Below are positions 44,209-54,251 of a DNA stretch of 64,000 nucleotides, in pieces. Under the pieces are notes generated by a model. The model was not told where the DNA came from, ran no database searches, and worked only from the letters and a program-made list of their open reading frames with translations. This stretch comes from Shewanella sp. HN-41. GTDB lineage: Bacteria > Pseudomonadota > Gammaproteobacteria > Enterobacterales > Shewanellaceae. Both the position numbers and the translations under genes were made by a program. Within the stretch, counting starts at the first letter, position 1. Each line of letters starts with the position of its first letter. The stretch covers positions 186,001 through 250,000 of the forward strand of contig NZ_AFOZ01000046.1 in NCBI RefSeq assembly GCF_000217915.1, in the 5' to 3' direction.

Positions 44209-44757
44209 CTAAATCCAATAAACTGGGTAATGACGCTTAGGATCGGTGGAGAGATTATTAACCACCAGCGCGACCAGCAGAAGCAATACTGAACCTAAAA
44301 ACACCGGCATTAGCGCGTAGAGGAATCCGAGTTGATGCACGTTTTCACCCCCAATCACGGCGATCAATGCCGTTGCACCACCAGGGGGATGAAGGGTGCG
44401 GGTCAGGTACATTAATGCGATAGATAGGGATACGGCTAAGGCGCAGGCAAGTACCATATAATCGGCAAAGACTTGGTAAACGGCGACCCCAATTAAGGCA
44501 GATAACACACTGCCACCAATCAAGTTTCTGGGTTGAGAAAACTCCGCCAGCGGGGCACCGTACACGAGTACAGCCGAAGCGCCAAAAGAGCCGATAACAA
44601 ACATGGTCCCCATAAAATTGGCATTCATATAAGTCGCTAGGCTGGCAACTAAATAGATGCCACAGAAAGCCCCAATCCATGACCACACAATCTTTTTAAG
44701 CGGTTGCCTTGGTGGACAAATATCCTTCGAACGCATGCGGGTGAAATAAAATCTCAT
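44209..44757 (-). CDS. HPP-family membrane protein
   Basis: A 182-residue protein with four transmembrane helices and the name-giving HPPGGATAL motif near residues 122-130. The second helix contains MGTMFVIGSFGASAVLVYGAPLAEFSQPRN, also conserved in the family. Related plant and cyanobacterial proteins are nitrite transporters of the chloroplast, so a small-anion transport role is possible but unproven here. No CBS domain is fused. Single gene, convergent with the AT-rich gene. Confidence 0.88.
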   Translation of the reverse strand: MRFYFTRMRSKDICPPRQPLKKIVWSWIGAFCGIYLVASLATYMNANFMGTMFVIGSFGASAVLVYGAPLAEFSQPRNLIGGSVLSALIGVAVYQVFADYMVLACALAVSLSIALMYLTRTLHPPGGATALIAVIGGENVHQLGFLYALMPVFLGSVLLLLVALVVNNLSTDPKRHYPVYWI

Positions 44758-44880
44758 GGTTAATCCGAGCCGGTAAAAATGAAACGATGCAGATTAAGTG
44801 ATCTGCATCACAATTAGCGGGTCGACAAATTAACGCTTTAGTCGTGCAATTGCAATTGCACTGACCTAGGAGTAGGTAGT

Positions 44881-45291
44881 TTAAGCGCTTTCACCACTTA
44901 AATTAGCGAGTATTTCGCGGATATCTTCAGGGATAGGGCGGCTTTTTTCGCAGCTATAGTCGTAATGCACGAGTGTGGTTTTCACTTCGGCGGTTTTATT
45001 GCCAGCTTGCCAGCAGGTTTGTGTTAACTCGAAGCTGCTATTACCGATGCGGCTCACATAGGTTTTTATTGTTACACTCTTACCGTAGTAAGTTGGGGCA
45101 ATAAATGCCACGTTAAAACCCGCAACTATCAGATTCCATTGGTGTAAATCCAGTTCTGGATTGAAAATCTCGAAAATTGGTGCTCGAGCCGTCTCGCACC
45201 ATACGGGGATCACTGTGTTGTTAATGTGTCCTAGACCATCTATTTCGGTAAATCTTGGGTGGATTTCTAGGCTATATTCGGTGGCTGACAT
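44881..45291 (-). CDS. Acyl-CoA thioesterase, 4HBT family (second copy)
   Basis: A 136-residue hot-dog-fold protein, distinct from the copy at 42.5 kb. The catalytic loop reads FTEIDGLGHINNTVIPVWCETAR with Asp and His in the standard positions; the strand GFNVAFIAPTYYGKSVTIKTYV follows. Single gene between the HPP protein and the repeat protein. Substrate unknown. Confidence 0.85.
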   Translation of the reverse strand: MSATEYSLEIHPRFTEIDGLGHINNTVIPVWCETARAPIFEIFNPELDLHQWNLIVAGFNVAFIAPTYYGKSVTIKTYVSRIGNSSFELTQTCWQAGNKTAEVKTTLVHYDYSCEKSRPIPEDIREILANLSGESA

Positions 45292-45412
45292 GCAAACTTC
45301 CTTTTTATTATTTTATGAATGGAAGAGCGTGGTGATTATCGCAATTAAGCCAAACCAGCAAACTCATCCATTAATCCTAAACGAAACAGGTTCTAGCCAC
45401 TAGCCCCAAAAC

Positions 45413-47869
45413 CTAGAACTTACAGCTCGCCGTTTCTGGGGTTTGCTTGCCACTGGCGTCGTACTTTTTAATACAGCCAGCCTTACCCATATCATATATT
45501 TTCTCATATGTTAGCTTGCCGCTGCTGTCGTAGGACTTAAACACCCCATGGCTTTTAGGGTTTTCTAAGTGATAAATTTTGCGTCCTTTGATCACCGTTG
45601 AAAAATCCGAAAAACCAGGTTCTTCCTGATAAATCACCCCTTTGATATAGCGCTTATGGACCACATGTTGTTCATCGATACGCAACATTTCCGTCGATAA
45701 CTTGCCATTCTGGTCGTAGCACACTTTATCCACAGCATAATTACTGTCGAGGTTTTCGATACAATTTACGGCACCATTATCAAAATACTCCCGCTGGATA
45801 CCACAACGCGCAATGGCGTTATCCCAGTAATAAGGCTCACCGTTCCACATTTCACCTTCTTGCTGGCAATAGTTCCAGATATCCTTTATTTGCCCGTTAG
45901 GATAGAAAGTGTAATGGGGGCCAGAGAGACGGTTATTCACTTGCTGACCATATCGAGAGAGCGAGTAACCACCATCGGTGGAATAACTGATACTTGGGCC
46001 GTATTCCTTACCCGCTTTGTAGGTTTTCAAATACTTTAAACGACCATTGGAATCGTACTGGTAATCTTTATCTAGCAAGCCATTGGTGTAATAGGACAAT
46101 TTATATAATTTGCCGCTGTCGAAATATTCACGCTGCTCGCCGTGTTTTATCGATGAGGTGGCTTCATTTTTGCCATTAATCACCCCTTCGCAATCCCCTT
46201 CATAGGGATTCTCACGCATAATACATTCGTCGTGGGAAGGCTTAAGCACCACCGCTGCATTGAATTGATAACTCGTTAGTTCAGTCAGCTCACCACTCTG
46301 GGGATTAAAGCGCATTTGCTGGCCATCCAACTCTCCTTGACGATAATTAGAGACATCCACCACAACATTCGGACTTGAATACCAAATACTCTGGCCATTG
46401 AGCCTACCCTGCTCATAATGGCGGGCATTAAACATCAGATTATTTTTATCGAATGATTTAGACTCACCTTGGCGCAACCCATTGATATAGCTAACTTCTG
46501 TACGAGTTCCATCTTCGGCCTTAAATACCCAAGGGCCTGTGCGTTTTCCTGCAAGGTAGGCACCTTCGCCGACTTGATCACGAAAATGTCCGCTCGTCAC
46601 TTTATCGACCCAAGGACCTTGTTTAACGCCCTTTTGATACTGACCTTTGCTGCCATCAGCCTCAAGCCACTCGCCATCTTTTACGCCATTTCGATAAATG
46701 CCTTTTTCAGACAATTGCTTAGCGCCTTCGGTACTCGATTCGTAATCTAACGTGTAGATTTCAGTTGGGCCGTCGAGCACATCCTGATTGTAGTGGGCAA
46801 AACCAAAGTTATCGGCCTCATCGAACATCGACTGTGCAATCCATTTACCTTGCTTTTTACCGTCAAGATACTCGCCTTCCCAATACATGGCTTGGTTCTC
46901 ACTCTCCATCCACTTACCGACTTTTTTGCCTTGTTTGTAGTGACCAGAGTAAATCACGCTACCATTGCGGCCATCATAGGCTGCATAGGGGCCATCGAGC
47001 ACTCCTTGGGTATAATAACTTTCACTGGCAAGCCCTGCCCAAGTGCTACCCATGCCCATACTCATAAAATCATAGGATGGGCCTGTTTTAGGAATATCGG
47101 CACCACCACTTTTAAGCCAGTCAAAGTCATCGGCCTCAAAGGCCACACTCACCAATACAAAACTACCGTCTTCTTCGCTATAGCCACTGCGGTCAAAAGT
47201 CGTCACTAAGCTATATTGATGCTCGCGGCCTTGGCCATCTTTATCCTTGCGAGTGAGTGGATAACGTAATTTATATTCGACGGCGGTCTTCACATCGACG
47301 GGAGAACCTTCGGAATTACGATAACCCACTAAGGTCGGCTTGAGCTGAGTTGAGCCATCGACAATCGCCTTAATCGCGGGGTCTGCAATCGCATCAGCCT
47401 CATAGGTCATACGGTATTGTTGCGGTGGAATTTGGCTTAACACTTTACGAACGCTACCCACGGTAAACGAGGTTAAGGTCGGCGCCACCTCATCGAGCAC
47501 AGCCTGTAGACGGGGGAGTTTTGTGAGCTCATCCCCCTCAAAACCATAACCACGCAGATGCTGACCATCGGCATCCTTGAGCATGACGATCACTTCTTTG
47601 GTGCCGCCTTTATCAAAATCGAGATAAAAAACCGCCACGATTTCTGCATGACCATAGTCATCGATACGCACACCGGGCGCATCGCCATAGAGCATTTCGC
47701 TCCATACTTGATGATCTTTTTGGTAGAAATCCAGCCATTGGCCATTGGGTAAATCCACGGGACCGTGGACGATTTTGTCGTAATCTGCAGCGACAGCCAC
47801 AGGAGTGACAGAAAAAGCAGACAACAACACCGCAGTGGCTGCGAAAAGACTACGAATCGAAAGTTCCAT
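45413..47869 (-). CDS. Large exported YwqK/MORN-repeat protein
   Basis: An 818-residue protein with a signal peptide (ending near VAVAA). After a unique N-terminal domain (about 28-285) come many short repeats of the MORN/YwqK kind with the pattern Y..G...G.W (KQGKKVGKWMES, YLDGKKQGKWIA, GVKDGEWLE, YQKGVKQGPWVD, AGKRTGPWVF, QGRLNGQSIWY, GELDGQQMRF), continuing to about residue 720. Such repeats form a beta-strand ladder and are common in antitoxin-like YwqK proteins and in surface proteins. The N-terminal domain mentions no recognised catalytic motif. Function unknown; single transcript. Confidence 0.85.
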   Translation of the reverse strand: MELSIRSLFAATAVLLSAFSVTPVAVAADYDKIVHGPVDLPNGQWLDFYQKDHQVWSEMLYGDAPGVRIDDYGHAEIVAVFYLDFDKGGTKEVIVMLKDADGQHLRGYGFEGDELTKLPRLQAVLDEVAPTLTSFTVGSVRKVLSQIPPQQYRMTYEADAIADPAIKAIVDGSTQLKPTLVGYRNSEGSPVDVKTAVEYKLRYPLTRKDKDGQGREHQYSLVTTFDRSGYSEEDGSFVLVSVAFEADDFDWLKSGGADIPKTGPSYDFMSMGMGSTWAGLASESYYTQGVLDGPYAAYDGRNGSVIYSGHYKQGKKVGKWMESENQAMYWEGEYLDGKKQGKWIAQSMFDEADNFGFAHYNQDVLDGPTEIYTLDYESSTEGAKQLSEKGIYRNGVKDGEWLEADGSKGQYQKGVKQGPWVDKVTSGHFRDQVGEGAYLAGKRTGPWVFKAEDGTRTEVSYINGLRQGESKSFDKNNLMFNARHYEQGRLNGQSIWYSSPNVVVDVSNYRQGELDGQQMRFNPQSGELTELTSYQFNAAVVLKPSHDECIMRENPYEGDCEGVINGKNEATSSIKHGEQREYFDSGKLYKLSYYTNGLLDKDYQYDSNGRLKYLKTYKAGKEYGPSISYSTDGGYSLSRYGQQVNNRLSGPHYTFYPNGQIKDIWNYCQQEGEMWNGEPYYWDNAIARCGIQREYFDNGAVNCIENLDSNYAVDKVCYDQNGKLSTEMLRIDEQHVVHKRYIKGVIYQEEPGFSDFSTVIKGRKIYHLENPKSHGVFKSYDSSGKLTYEKIYDMGKAGCIKKYDASGKQTPETASCKF

Positions 47870-47968
47870 TTAAACTACGCCCTTTATACCGATAACTTGC
47901 GCCTCGTGCGCACCAGTAAACGGAGCGAATTTTAAGCTAAGTTAAGCGCTTCAGGAAGTAGCAGAAAC

Positions 47969-47994
47969 AAAAAAGGCCGCAACAGCAGCCTTTA
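47969..47994 (-). terminator. Terminator of the acyl-CoA synthetase gene
   Basis: On the minus strand AAAGGCTGC pairs with GCGGCCTTT (one G-U) around a four-base loop, followed by a run of T. Confidence 0.75.
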
Positions 47995-48012
47995 GTAACA
48001 ATGACTTAACAA

Positions 48013-49818
48013 TCAGTTGTTGTACATAGCATTAATTTCGTGGGCGTATTTATGATAAATCATCTTGCGGCGCAACTTGAGCGTTGGGGTGATTAACCCC
48101 GCTTCCATCGAGAAAGCTTCTGGCAACAGCGTGAACTTTTTAATCTGTTCAAAACCCGCCAATTCATGCTGCAACTGCTTGAGACGTTGTTCAAAATGCT
48201 CAACCACATGACTATGGCGTAGCAATTCTAAAGGCGACTCGTATTTGAGGCCTTTCTCCTTCGCCCACGCTTCCAGTGACTCAAACGCTGGCACAATCAA
48301 GGCGGTCACATAGTTACGCGCATCGGCAATAATCGCCACTTGCTCGATAAAGGGACAACGACCCACGGTACCTTCGATCCTTTGCGGTGCGATGTATTTA
48401 CCGTTGGAGGTTTTCATCAGTTCTTTAATGCGATCTGTGATAAATAAATTACCATTAGCGTCAATCCGCCCCGCATCACCCGTCTTTAACCAACCATCCT
48501 CAAAGGCGGCGGCGGTGTCTTCTGGTCGATTGTAATAGCCGCGCATCACAGTGGCGCCACGGACTAAAATCTCATCATCTTTGCCTAGCTTGATTTCGGT
48601 TTCCAATAATGGCTGACCATTCGAGCCAGGCACTCGATTATCTAAGGTATTGCAGGTCACAGTCGCGTTGGTTTCCGTCATGCCGTAACCGCAAAGTACC
48701 GGAATACCAATCCCGTGGAAGAAGGCGCCCACATTCACGTCCAACGCCGCACCACCGCAGGGCATAAACTTTAAGCGACCACCCAGCACAGCTTGTAACT
48801 TGCTGTAGACGAGTTTATTGGCAAGTTGCCATTGCAGCGACAGCCATAAACCGCCCTTAGCGCGGCCCTGACCCACCTCGAACTGACGCTCACCCACACG
48901 CATCGCCCAAGCGAACAGCTTTTTACGGCCATCACTGGACTTAGCCACTTTGTCTTGCACTGCGCTATACACTTTTTCGAGGAAACGCGGTACCACACAC
49001 AAAGTATGTGGACGCACGGCACTGATTGCCTCTTTCACTCTTTGGGTGTTTTGCAGGTAGACGTTATGTCCACCGCGGCAAAGCACATAGAAACTCCAAC
49101 CCCGTTCAAACACGTGACTCAGGGGTAAAAAAGCCAAGGACACATCGCCCGTGCTGAAGGCCAGTTTTTGATCATGTTGACGCACGGTTGACGCCATATT
49201 GCGGTAATCCAGCATCACGCCTTTAGGATCGCCCGTGGTGCCAGAGGTATAAATTAAGGTCAATAAATCATCGAGATTGGCCGCCTGCAAACGCTGCTGA
49301 AGCTCGACTTCTTGCTTAATGTCTTTAGCATCGCCCGCTAACAACGCGTCTAAGTGCCAATGGCGCTCGGCGTTATCGGTAGCCAGAGTCACACTCGCAT
49401 CGAATACAATGATCTGCTCTAGGCTGGGACATAATTTTTGCAGCTCGCAGGCCATAGCATATTGCTTAGCATCGTCGACAAAAATCACTTTAGCGGCGGC
49501 ATCGTTAACGATAAAGCTCGCCTGCTCGAGGGTGCTAGTGGGATAAATCGGCACCACAATGGCGCGACTTTTAAGCGTGCCTATATCGGCACAGGTCCAC
49601 TGGGGGCAATTTTGCGACAGGATGACGCAACGGTCTTGCACTTGTACGCCAAACTCAATCAACAGCTGTGCAATCTTGCTGCTGATGTGATCGAATGCAT
49701 GCCAGCTGACCCTATGCCAAGGCGCAGCCATTTCAAAACCTTCCAGCGCTATGGCATCCTTTAGGGACTGGCTCTGCTGCTGTAAGAGTCGAATTACATG
49801 ATATTGTTCGAGAGACAT
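48013..49818 (-). CDS. Long-chain acyl-CoA synthetase (AMP-forming)
   Basis: A 601-residue adenylate-forming enzyme activating fatty acids with ATP and CoA. The AMP-binding motif LIYTSGTTGDPKGVML is near residues 187-202, followed by LPLSHVFERGW, GYGMTETNATVTCNT, the ATP-binding GDAGRIDANGNLFITDRIKELMKTSNGKYIAPQRIE and a C-terminal KFTLLPEAFSMEAGLITPTLKLRRKMI. These are marks of the FadD15/FAA (long-chain) branch rather than E. coli FadD. Start at ATG 49818, AGGTGAG upstream; the longer open frame to 49935 is rejected. Located downstream of the ABC operon on the same strand but 128 bp away. Confidence 0.92.
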   Translation of the reverse strand: MSLEQYHVIRLLQQQSQSLKDAIALEGFEMAAPWHRVSWHAFDHISSKIAQLLIEFGVQVQDRCVILSQNCPQWTCADIGTLKSRAIVVPIYPTSTLEQASFIVNDAAAKVIFVDDAKQYAMACELQKLCPSLEQIIVFDASVTLATDNAERHWHLDALLAGDAKDIKQEVELQQRLQAANLDDLLTLIYTSGTTGDPKGVMLDYRNMASTVRQHDQKLAFSTGDVSLAFLPLSHVFERGWSFYVLCRGGHNVYLQNTQRVKEAISAVRPHTLCVVPRFLEKVYSAVQDKVAKSSDGRKKLFAWAMRVGERQFEVGQGRAKGGLWLSLQWQLANKLVYSKLQAVLGGRLKFMPCGGAALDVNVGAFFHGIGIPVLCGYGMTETNATVTCNTLDNRVPGSNGQPLLETEIKLGKDDEILVRGATVMRGYYNRPEDTAAAFEDGWLKTGDAGRIDANGNLFITDRIKELMKTSNGKYIAPQRIEGTVGRCPFIEQVAIIADARNYVTALIVPAFESLEAWAKEKGLKYESPLELLRHSHVVEHFEQRLKQLQHELAGFEQIKKFTLLPEAFSMEAGLITPTLKLRRKMIYHKYAHEINAMYNN

Positions 49819-49946
49819 AAGTGACTCACCTTTTAGCTTACAAGTGTACCGCTTTTGCAGCATTCTACCTGAAGGCCAGCCAAAAACTAAGAGTTTTTGC
49901 TCTAATCTTGTGCAAACTGAGCCCCAATATCGCAATCTATATCCGT

Positions 49947-51260
49947 TTAGCCGCTAATGACATCTCCCTTCCAGAGGGTTTTCTTGCCCCAAAACAGGAC
50001 TATGCTCCCAAGTATCATTAAGAGCATATCCCAGATAAACCAATCGCCTAGATTGCCGCCATCCCGTAAAGACGCAAGGCTGATGGAAACCCAAAGGGAA
50101 TGTCCCGCGACAACCATCATAGTGAGCGTGACATGCAACACTCGGCGACACATACTACCAAAACCTAAGGTCAAAGCGCAGGCCCAGTAAGTGCTGAGCA
50201 CCAGATGACCCACTAACTGCATATTCAGATCACCACTGAGCCAACCCAGCAGCAGACTACAGGCCAGCATAATGCCGACCACCACATTCAGCAGTCGTTG
50301 CTGCCCACGGCAAAAAGCCGCAATGAGTCCTTTTCGACCATCAAACCCTGGCATCAGCAATAGGGTTTCGGTCGATCGCGAACGCTGCACTCGGCTCCAA
50401 TGCACCAGCGAACACATGATCACGCTGAACTGTGCCAACAGCAGTAATACAGGGAAATTCTGATGGAATTGGTGCGATAACACTCCAAGCGCTAGGCAGA
50501 CTGCTGGTATGAGCAGCAGTAAAATCGTCAGCATAGGGCCGATAAAGAAATTAGTTGGATGCAGATAACGTTCGAAACGACTCAAGATGCGCATAGATTG
50601 CAGGTTGGGCAGCCAAAACCAGCCCATTTCGAGGCCGTTGAGATAGACCGCTCTCGCCTCTGCTCGCCAAGGTAAAGCACTGCAGACACGAATTATCAAC
50701 CCGCCTAACACCACCAGCGCAATCAGGCTTAACCACAGGGGAGTATGAGCCGTCATCAAGGAGATAAATGGCACTAAGACAAACAGTAAAAACGAAGCGT
50801 AGAACCACTGAGTGCTGAGTAAACAAAGCCAAATAAAGGCAAAACTCATCACCAAGGCCAACACTAAGGTGGATAGGCTCGAAGTTAACCCCAAGGCCAA
50901 ACAGCACAAAACGCCTATGCCAAATACGCTGGTTAACACCACTGCACTTTGGATATAAATATGGCGGCGATAATGGGGAATTAACTGGGCGCATTCGCTC
51001 GCCATCAAACGTATAAGTTGCCATGCTACCGCCGCCGAGCTTGAAACGATTCCCATAGAAAACAACAGTTCAGCACTGTCACTTTTGCCCTGCAACGCTG
51101 TAATGCAACCTAAGACCATTCCCAGTAAGCCAGTACCCAAAAAGCTCACGCTACCGATATCAAAACACCAAAGGCGCAACATGCCCTTAAACGGGTTTAA
51201 CCTCTGAGGTGCCCCTTTTGTTGTCGCTGCGGGCATAAGGTTAACTTCAGGCGCACTCAT
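49947..51260 (-). CDS. ABC exporter permease component (uncharacterised)
   Basis: A 437-residue membrane protein with about 12 hydrophobic helices in two blocks. It overlaps the ABC ATPase gene by 4 bp (ATGA), indicating a translationally coupled ABC exporter. The sequence is not close to named permeases; its size fits a fused or large ABC-2-type permease. The regulator, ATPase, permease order is that of the YtrA-type loci of Firmicutes and gammaproteobacteria, which export antimicrobials or respond to envelope stress. Confidence 0.8.
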   Translation of the reverse strand: MSAPEVNLMPAATTKGAPQRLNPFKGMLRLWCFDIGSVSFLGTGLLGMVLGCITALQGKSDSAELLFSMGIVSSSAAVAWQLIRLMASECAQLIPHYRRHIYIQSAVVLTSVFGIGVLCCLALGLTSSLSTLVLALVMSFAFIWLCLLSTQWFYASFLLFVLVPFISLMTAHTPLWLSLIALVVLGGLIIRVCSALPWRAEARAVYLNGLEMGWFWLPNLQSMRILSRFERYLHPTNFFIGPMLTILLLLIPAVCLALGVLSHQFHQNFPVLLLLAQFSVIMCSLVHWSRVQRSRSTETLLLMPGFDGRKGLIAAFCRGQQRLLNVVVGIMLACSLLLGWLSGDLNMQLVGHLVLSTYWACALTLGFGSMCRRVLHVTLTMMVVAGHSLWVSISLASLRDGGNLGDWFIWDMLLMILGSIVLFWGKKTLWKGDVISG

Positions 51261-52120
51261 CTGTGTAGCTCCATAAACAGCTGTTCCAGATTGAGGGCTT
51301 CATTCTTCAACACGCCCACGATTGGCGCGCCATGCTCCCCCAAATCCACCAGCACAGAATCGCCTACACGGCTGAGCACAGTGATCGACTCGGGCAATAC
51401 CGCTTCGGGCGTGAGTGTGAGTAAGCGCACCTCTTCCCGCAGGGCATCAATTTCCTTAAATAGCACCAATTCGCCCTGTTTTATCAGTGCCACATGGCTG
51501 GCAACCCGCTCGAGATCTGAGGTGATATGGGATGAAAACAGTACGGCAGAGCCGGATTCGAGGGCGAGATCGAATAAATCGACCATAAACTTACGTCGCA
51601 CTATGGGGTCGAGGCTGGCGACGGGTTCATCGAGGATCAAGAGTTCTGGTCGATAGGCCATCGCCATAATCAAGGCTAACGATTGCCTTTGCCCCACAGA
51701 TAATCTTTGCACCTGTTGGGTGACATCTAACTCAAACCGTACTAGCCAATCTTGCTCTAACTGCCTGTCCCAATTGGGATAAAAGCTGCGGTGTAAATCG
51801 AGGGCGCGTTCAATGGTAAAACCTTCATAACCAAAGGGTTGCTGCGGAACATAGCCAATACGCTCCTTCAACTGTGAAGTTAGATTTTCGGGCGTTTCAC
51901 CTAAGGTAGTGATACTGCCAACATCCGGCGCCAAAATGCCCAAGGCGCAGCGCATTAGGGTCGACTTGCCGGCACCATTTTGTCCTAACAGCCCAACCAC
52001 CATGCCCGCCGTCAGAGTTAACGATAAATCCTTAAGCGCCCACTTTTCACCCGCGCCTTTGCCGCGAAAGACTTTGCTCACTCGGCTAAATTCAAGTATT
52101 GGGGTATGCGCTTGGTCCAT
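51257..52120 (-). CDS. ABC exporter ATPase
   Basis: A 287-residue ATP-binding subunit with Walker A GQNGAGKST at 46-54, signature LSVGQRQ at 140-146 and Walker B LLILDEP at 160-166. It has an extra C-terminal domain of about 70 residues (from about 215: ALREEVRLLTLTPEAVL...), as in drug-export ATPases such as DrrA or BcrA-type proteins. Coupled to the permease at 3' and 52 bp downstream of the GntR regulator. Substrate unknown. Confidence 0.92.
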   Translation of the reverse strand: MDQAHTPILEFSRVSKVFRGKGAGEKWALKDLSLTLTAGMVVGLLGQNGAGKSTLMRCALGILAPDVGSITTLGETPENLTSQLKERIGYVPQQPFGYEGFTIERALDLHRSFYPNWDRQLEQDWLVRFELDVTQQVQRLSVGQRQSLALIMAMAYRPELLILDEPVASLDPIVRRKFMVDLFDLALESGSAVLFSSHITSDLERVASHVALIKQGELVLFKEIDALREEVRLLTLTPEAVLPESITVLSRVGDSVLVDLGEHGAPIVGVLKNEALNLEQLFMELHR

Positions 52121-52172
52121 CGAATGTCATCCTTTTTATTCTATTTATCGATACGTTACTTGGGGTTGATGG

Positions 52173-52544
52173 CTAATCTTGCCAGCGTTCGTCGATCAAT
52201 TTCAGTAACTCAACTTGGCTAACGCCTAACTGTTTAGCCTGAGATAATAAAGCATCGAGCTGGGGTTCGAGCAGACTCACGCCCGATGTCATAGCCTCGG
52301 TTCGCGGCGCCACCCGAGTCGCTTGACCACGGCGGCGTTCGAGCCAACCTTGATCGACAAGCTGCTGAATCGCGCGGGAGACCGTCATTGGATTGACCGC
52401 GAGGTGCTCGGCAATCTGGCGTACAGAGGGCAACACATCTTCCACCTGCAGTTGGCCACCCACAATTAAGCGCACGACTTGCTCGTGTAATTGTTTATAA
52501 ATGGGTTCACCACTACTGGGGTTGACATTTAAAAGTTCTAACAT
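52173..52544 (-). CDS. GntR-family regulator, YtrA subfamily
   Basis: A 123-residue regulator: an N-terminal winged helix (PIYKQLHEQVVRLIVGGQLQVEDVLPSVRQIAEHLAVNPMTVSRAIQQLVDQGWLERRRGQA) and a short C-terminal dimerisation helix of about 45 residues, the YtrA layout without a large ligand domain. Likely represses the divergent ABC operons through the TGTATTAATACA region. First gene of the minus-strand operon. Confidence 0.93.
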   Translation of the reverse strand: MLELLNVNPSSGEPIYKQLHEQVVRLIVGGQLQVEDVLPSVRQIAEHLAVNPMTVSRAIQQLVDQGWLERRRGQATRVAPRTEAMTSGVSLLEPQLDALLSQAKQLGVSQVELLKLIDERWQD

Positions 52545-52554
52545 TAGCCTTTAC

Positions 52555-52597
52555 ACACTGTATTAATACATTGATACACCGATACACTGGTATTTAA
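52555..52597. promoter_or_regulatory. Operator/promoter region between the GntR and hydrolase genes
   Basis: Contains the palindrome TGTATTAATACA (52559-52570), two direct GATACAC words and TGGTATTTAA. The sequence partly recurs at 55022-55056. Probable target of the YtrA-type regulator, covering both divergent operons. Confidence 0.65.
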
Positions 52598-52637
52598 ATT
52601 AACACATTCGTCCTGAAATGCAAAAAGGAAAGGTCCT

Positions 52638-54248
52638 ATGATACACAGGAAGTTCAGCAACGCCGTTCAACGCCCTGGGCTAACTTGGCCACGGCATAGC
52701 GCTAAGGTCACCTGGCACACTCGTATCTTAAGCACACACATCTTAAGTATGAGCGCACTCCTGTTAGCGATGGCAAGTACGGCAACTTGGGCGAGTGATG
52801 TAAAAAAACAAGATATAAAAGCAACAGACAAGGCAGGCGCTTGCTATGTGGAAGGCGTATCGGATCGTCTAGACTGCGGTTTTGTGACTGTGCCTGAAAA
52901 CCCCAACAAACCCGATGGTAAACAGATCCAAGTGCATTACGCCGTACTGCCCGCGGTGAAAAATACCAACCATGAGGAAGCCTTACTGGCCATTGCTGGC
53001 GGCCCAGGACAATCGGCCATAGACAATGCCGCAGGCTTCAATGCCATGCTGAGCAAAGTGCGTCAGCAAAGGGATATCCTGCTTATCGACCAAAGGGGCA
53101 CGGGCCGTTCGAATCTATTGCAGTGTGACCAAGGGGAGCAATCTGCCCTGTCCTTCGATGACGATAATGTCGATAGCTTAGCCGAAGCACAAAAATGCCT
53201 CGCTAAAATCGATGCCGATGTCAGCCAATACGGCAGCCTCAATGCAATCAAAGATTTCGAAGCCGTACGGGCACACTTAGACTACAAAAAACTGCATGTG
53301 TATGGCATTTCCTACGGCACTCGTATGGCCCAACTTTATATGCGCCTATACCCAGAGCACTTAGCCACTGTGACCTTAGACGGCATAGTGCCAATGCAGC
53401 AAAGTGTGTTAGAAATTGGCGCATCGATTGACCGTGGCTTCGAGTTATTATTTAAGGATTGCCAAGAAACCGCGGCTTGCCATGCCCAGTTCCCAGAGCT
53501 TAAAGCCGAGTTTGAACAAGTTGCCGCCTCGCTCGCCAACGCGCCGATAACGGAAAATATCTCCGACCCTGTCACGGGTGAAAAGACCATTTTGACTATG
53601 ACGAGGGGTAAGTTTTACGGCGCAATCCGTATGGCGCTGTATCAAACCAATGTGCGCGCCCTTGTGCCCCATGCGATTCATCAAGCGGCTAAAAATAACT
53701 TTCAACCGCTTCTAGGGCTTTATGCCCTCACCATAGATAATGCAGGCATGGCAATGGGCATGCACGCCTCCGTGGTCTGTGGTGAAGATATGCACCGTAT
53801 CACCCCCGCAATGCGCGAGCAGGCTAAACACTCCTTTATGGGCAAAACTATGCTCGAAGGCTTAGAAGCCACTTGTACTGCCTGGAAAGTCCCCGCTGTG
53901 GATGCCAGTTTTAGCGAGCCCATCGGCAGCGATATTCCGACCTTACTCCTATCCGGTGAAATCGACCCCGCCACACCGCCAAGTTGGGGCGAGTTGGCGA
54001 TGGAAAAACTCACCAATGCTAAACACTTTATCGCGCCCTATGCGACCCACGGCGTGGCCTATCAATCCTGCGCAAATAACCTTATCGCCGATCTCGTCCG
54101 CTCGGGTTCGGTCAAAGATCTCGACGGTGAATGTTTGAAGAAAGATGTGCGTCGCAGCTTTTATTTGAATGCCAGCTCGGTAGAGCCACTTGCTGTGACC
54201 AGCACAAAAACGACTGATAATAACGCCAGCACTGGGGCCAAGGAGTAA
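52638..54248 (+). CDS. Exported alpha/beta-hydrolase, TAP-type aminopeptidase family
   Basis: A 536-residue exported hydrolase similar to the tripeptidyl aminopeptidases of Streptomyces. A long basic N-region precedes the signal helix (about 35-52). The catalytic Ser225 is in GISYGTRMAQ, the acid Asp443 in LLLSGEIDPATP and His471 in APYATHGVAY; the oxyanion block AGGPGQSA is near 115. The C-terminal part fits the TAP C-terminal domain. It heads an operon with an ABC ATPase (3 bp gap), an ABC permease and a small membrane gene. Perhaps it processes a peptide exported by the transporter or releases peptide antibiotics, but that is inference. Confidence 0.88.
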   Translation: MIHRKFSNAVQRPGLTWPRHSAKVTWHTRILSTHILSMSALLLAMASTATWASDVKKQDIKATDKAGACYVEGVSDRLDCGFVTVPENPNKPDGKQIQVHYAVLPAVKNTNHEEALLAIAGGPGQSAIDNAAGFNAMLSKVRQQRDILLIDQRGTGRSNLLQCDQGEQSALSFDDDNVDSLAEAQKCLAKIDADVSQYGSLNAIKDFEAVRAHLDYKKLHVYGISYGTRMAQLYMRLYPEHLATVTLDGIVPMQQSVLEIGASIDRGFELLFKDCQETAACHAQFPELKAEFEQVAASLANAPITENISDPVTGEKTILTMTRGKFYGAIRMALYQTNVRALVPHAIHQAAKNNFQPLLGLYALTIDNAGMAMGMHASVVCGEDMHRITPAMREQAKHSFMGKTMLEGLEATCTAWKVPAVDASFSEPIGSDIPTLLLSGEIDPATPPSWGELAMEKLTNAKHFIAPYATHGVAYQSCANNLIADLVRSGSVKDLDGECLKKDVRRSFYLNASSVEPLAVTSTKTTDNNASTGAKE

Positions 54249-54251
54249 GCC

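Noticed and set aside
49819..49935. N-terminal extension of the acyl-CoA synthetase
   Set aside because: The ribosome site fits ATG 49818, and family members start there.
51291..51656. 121-codon plus-strand frame
   Set aside because: Antisense to the ABC ATPase gene, Ser/Arg-rich composition, no start site.
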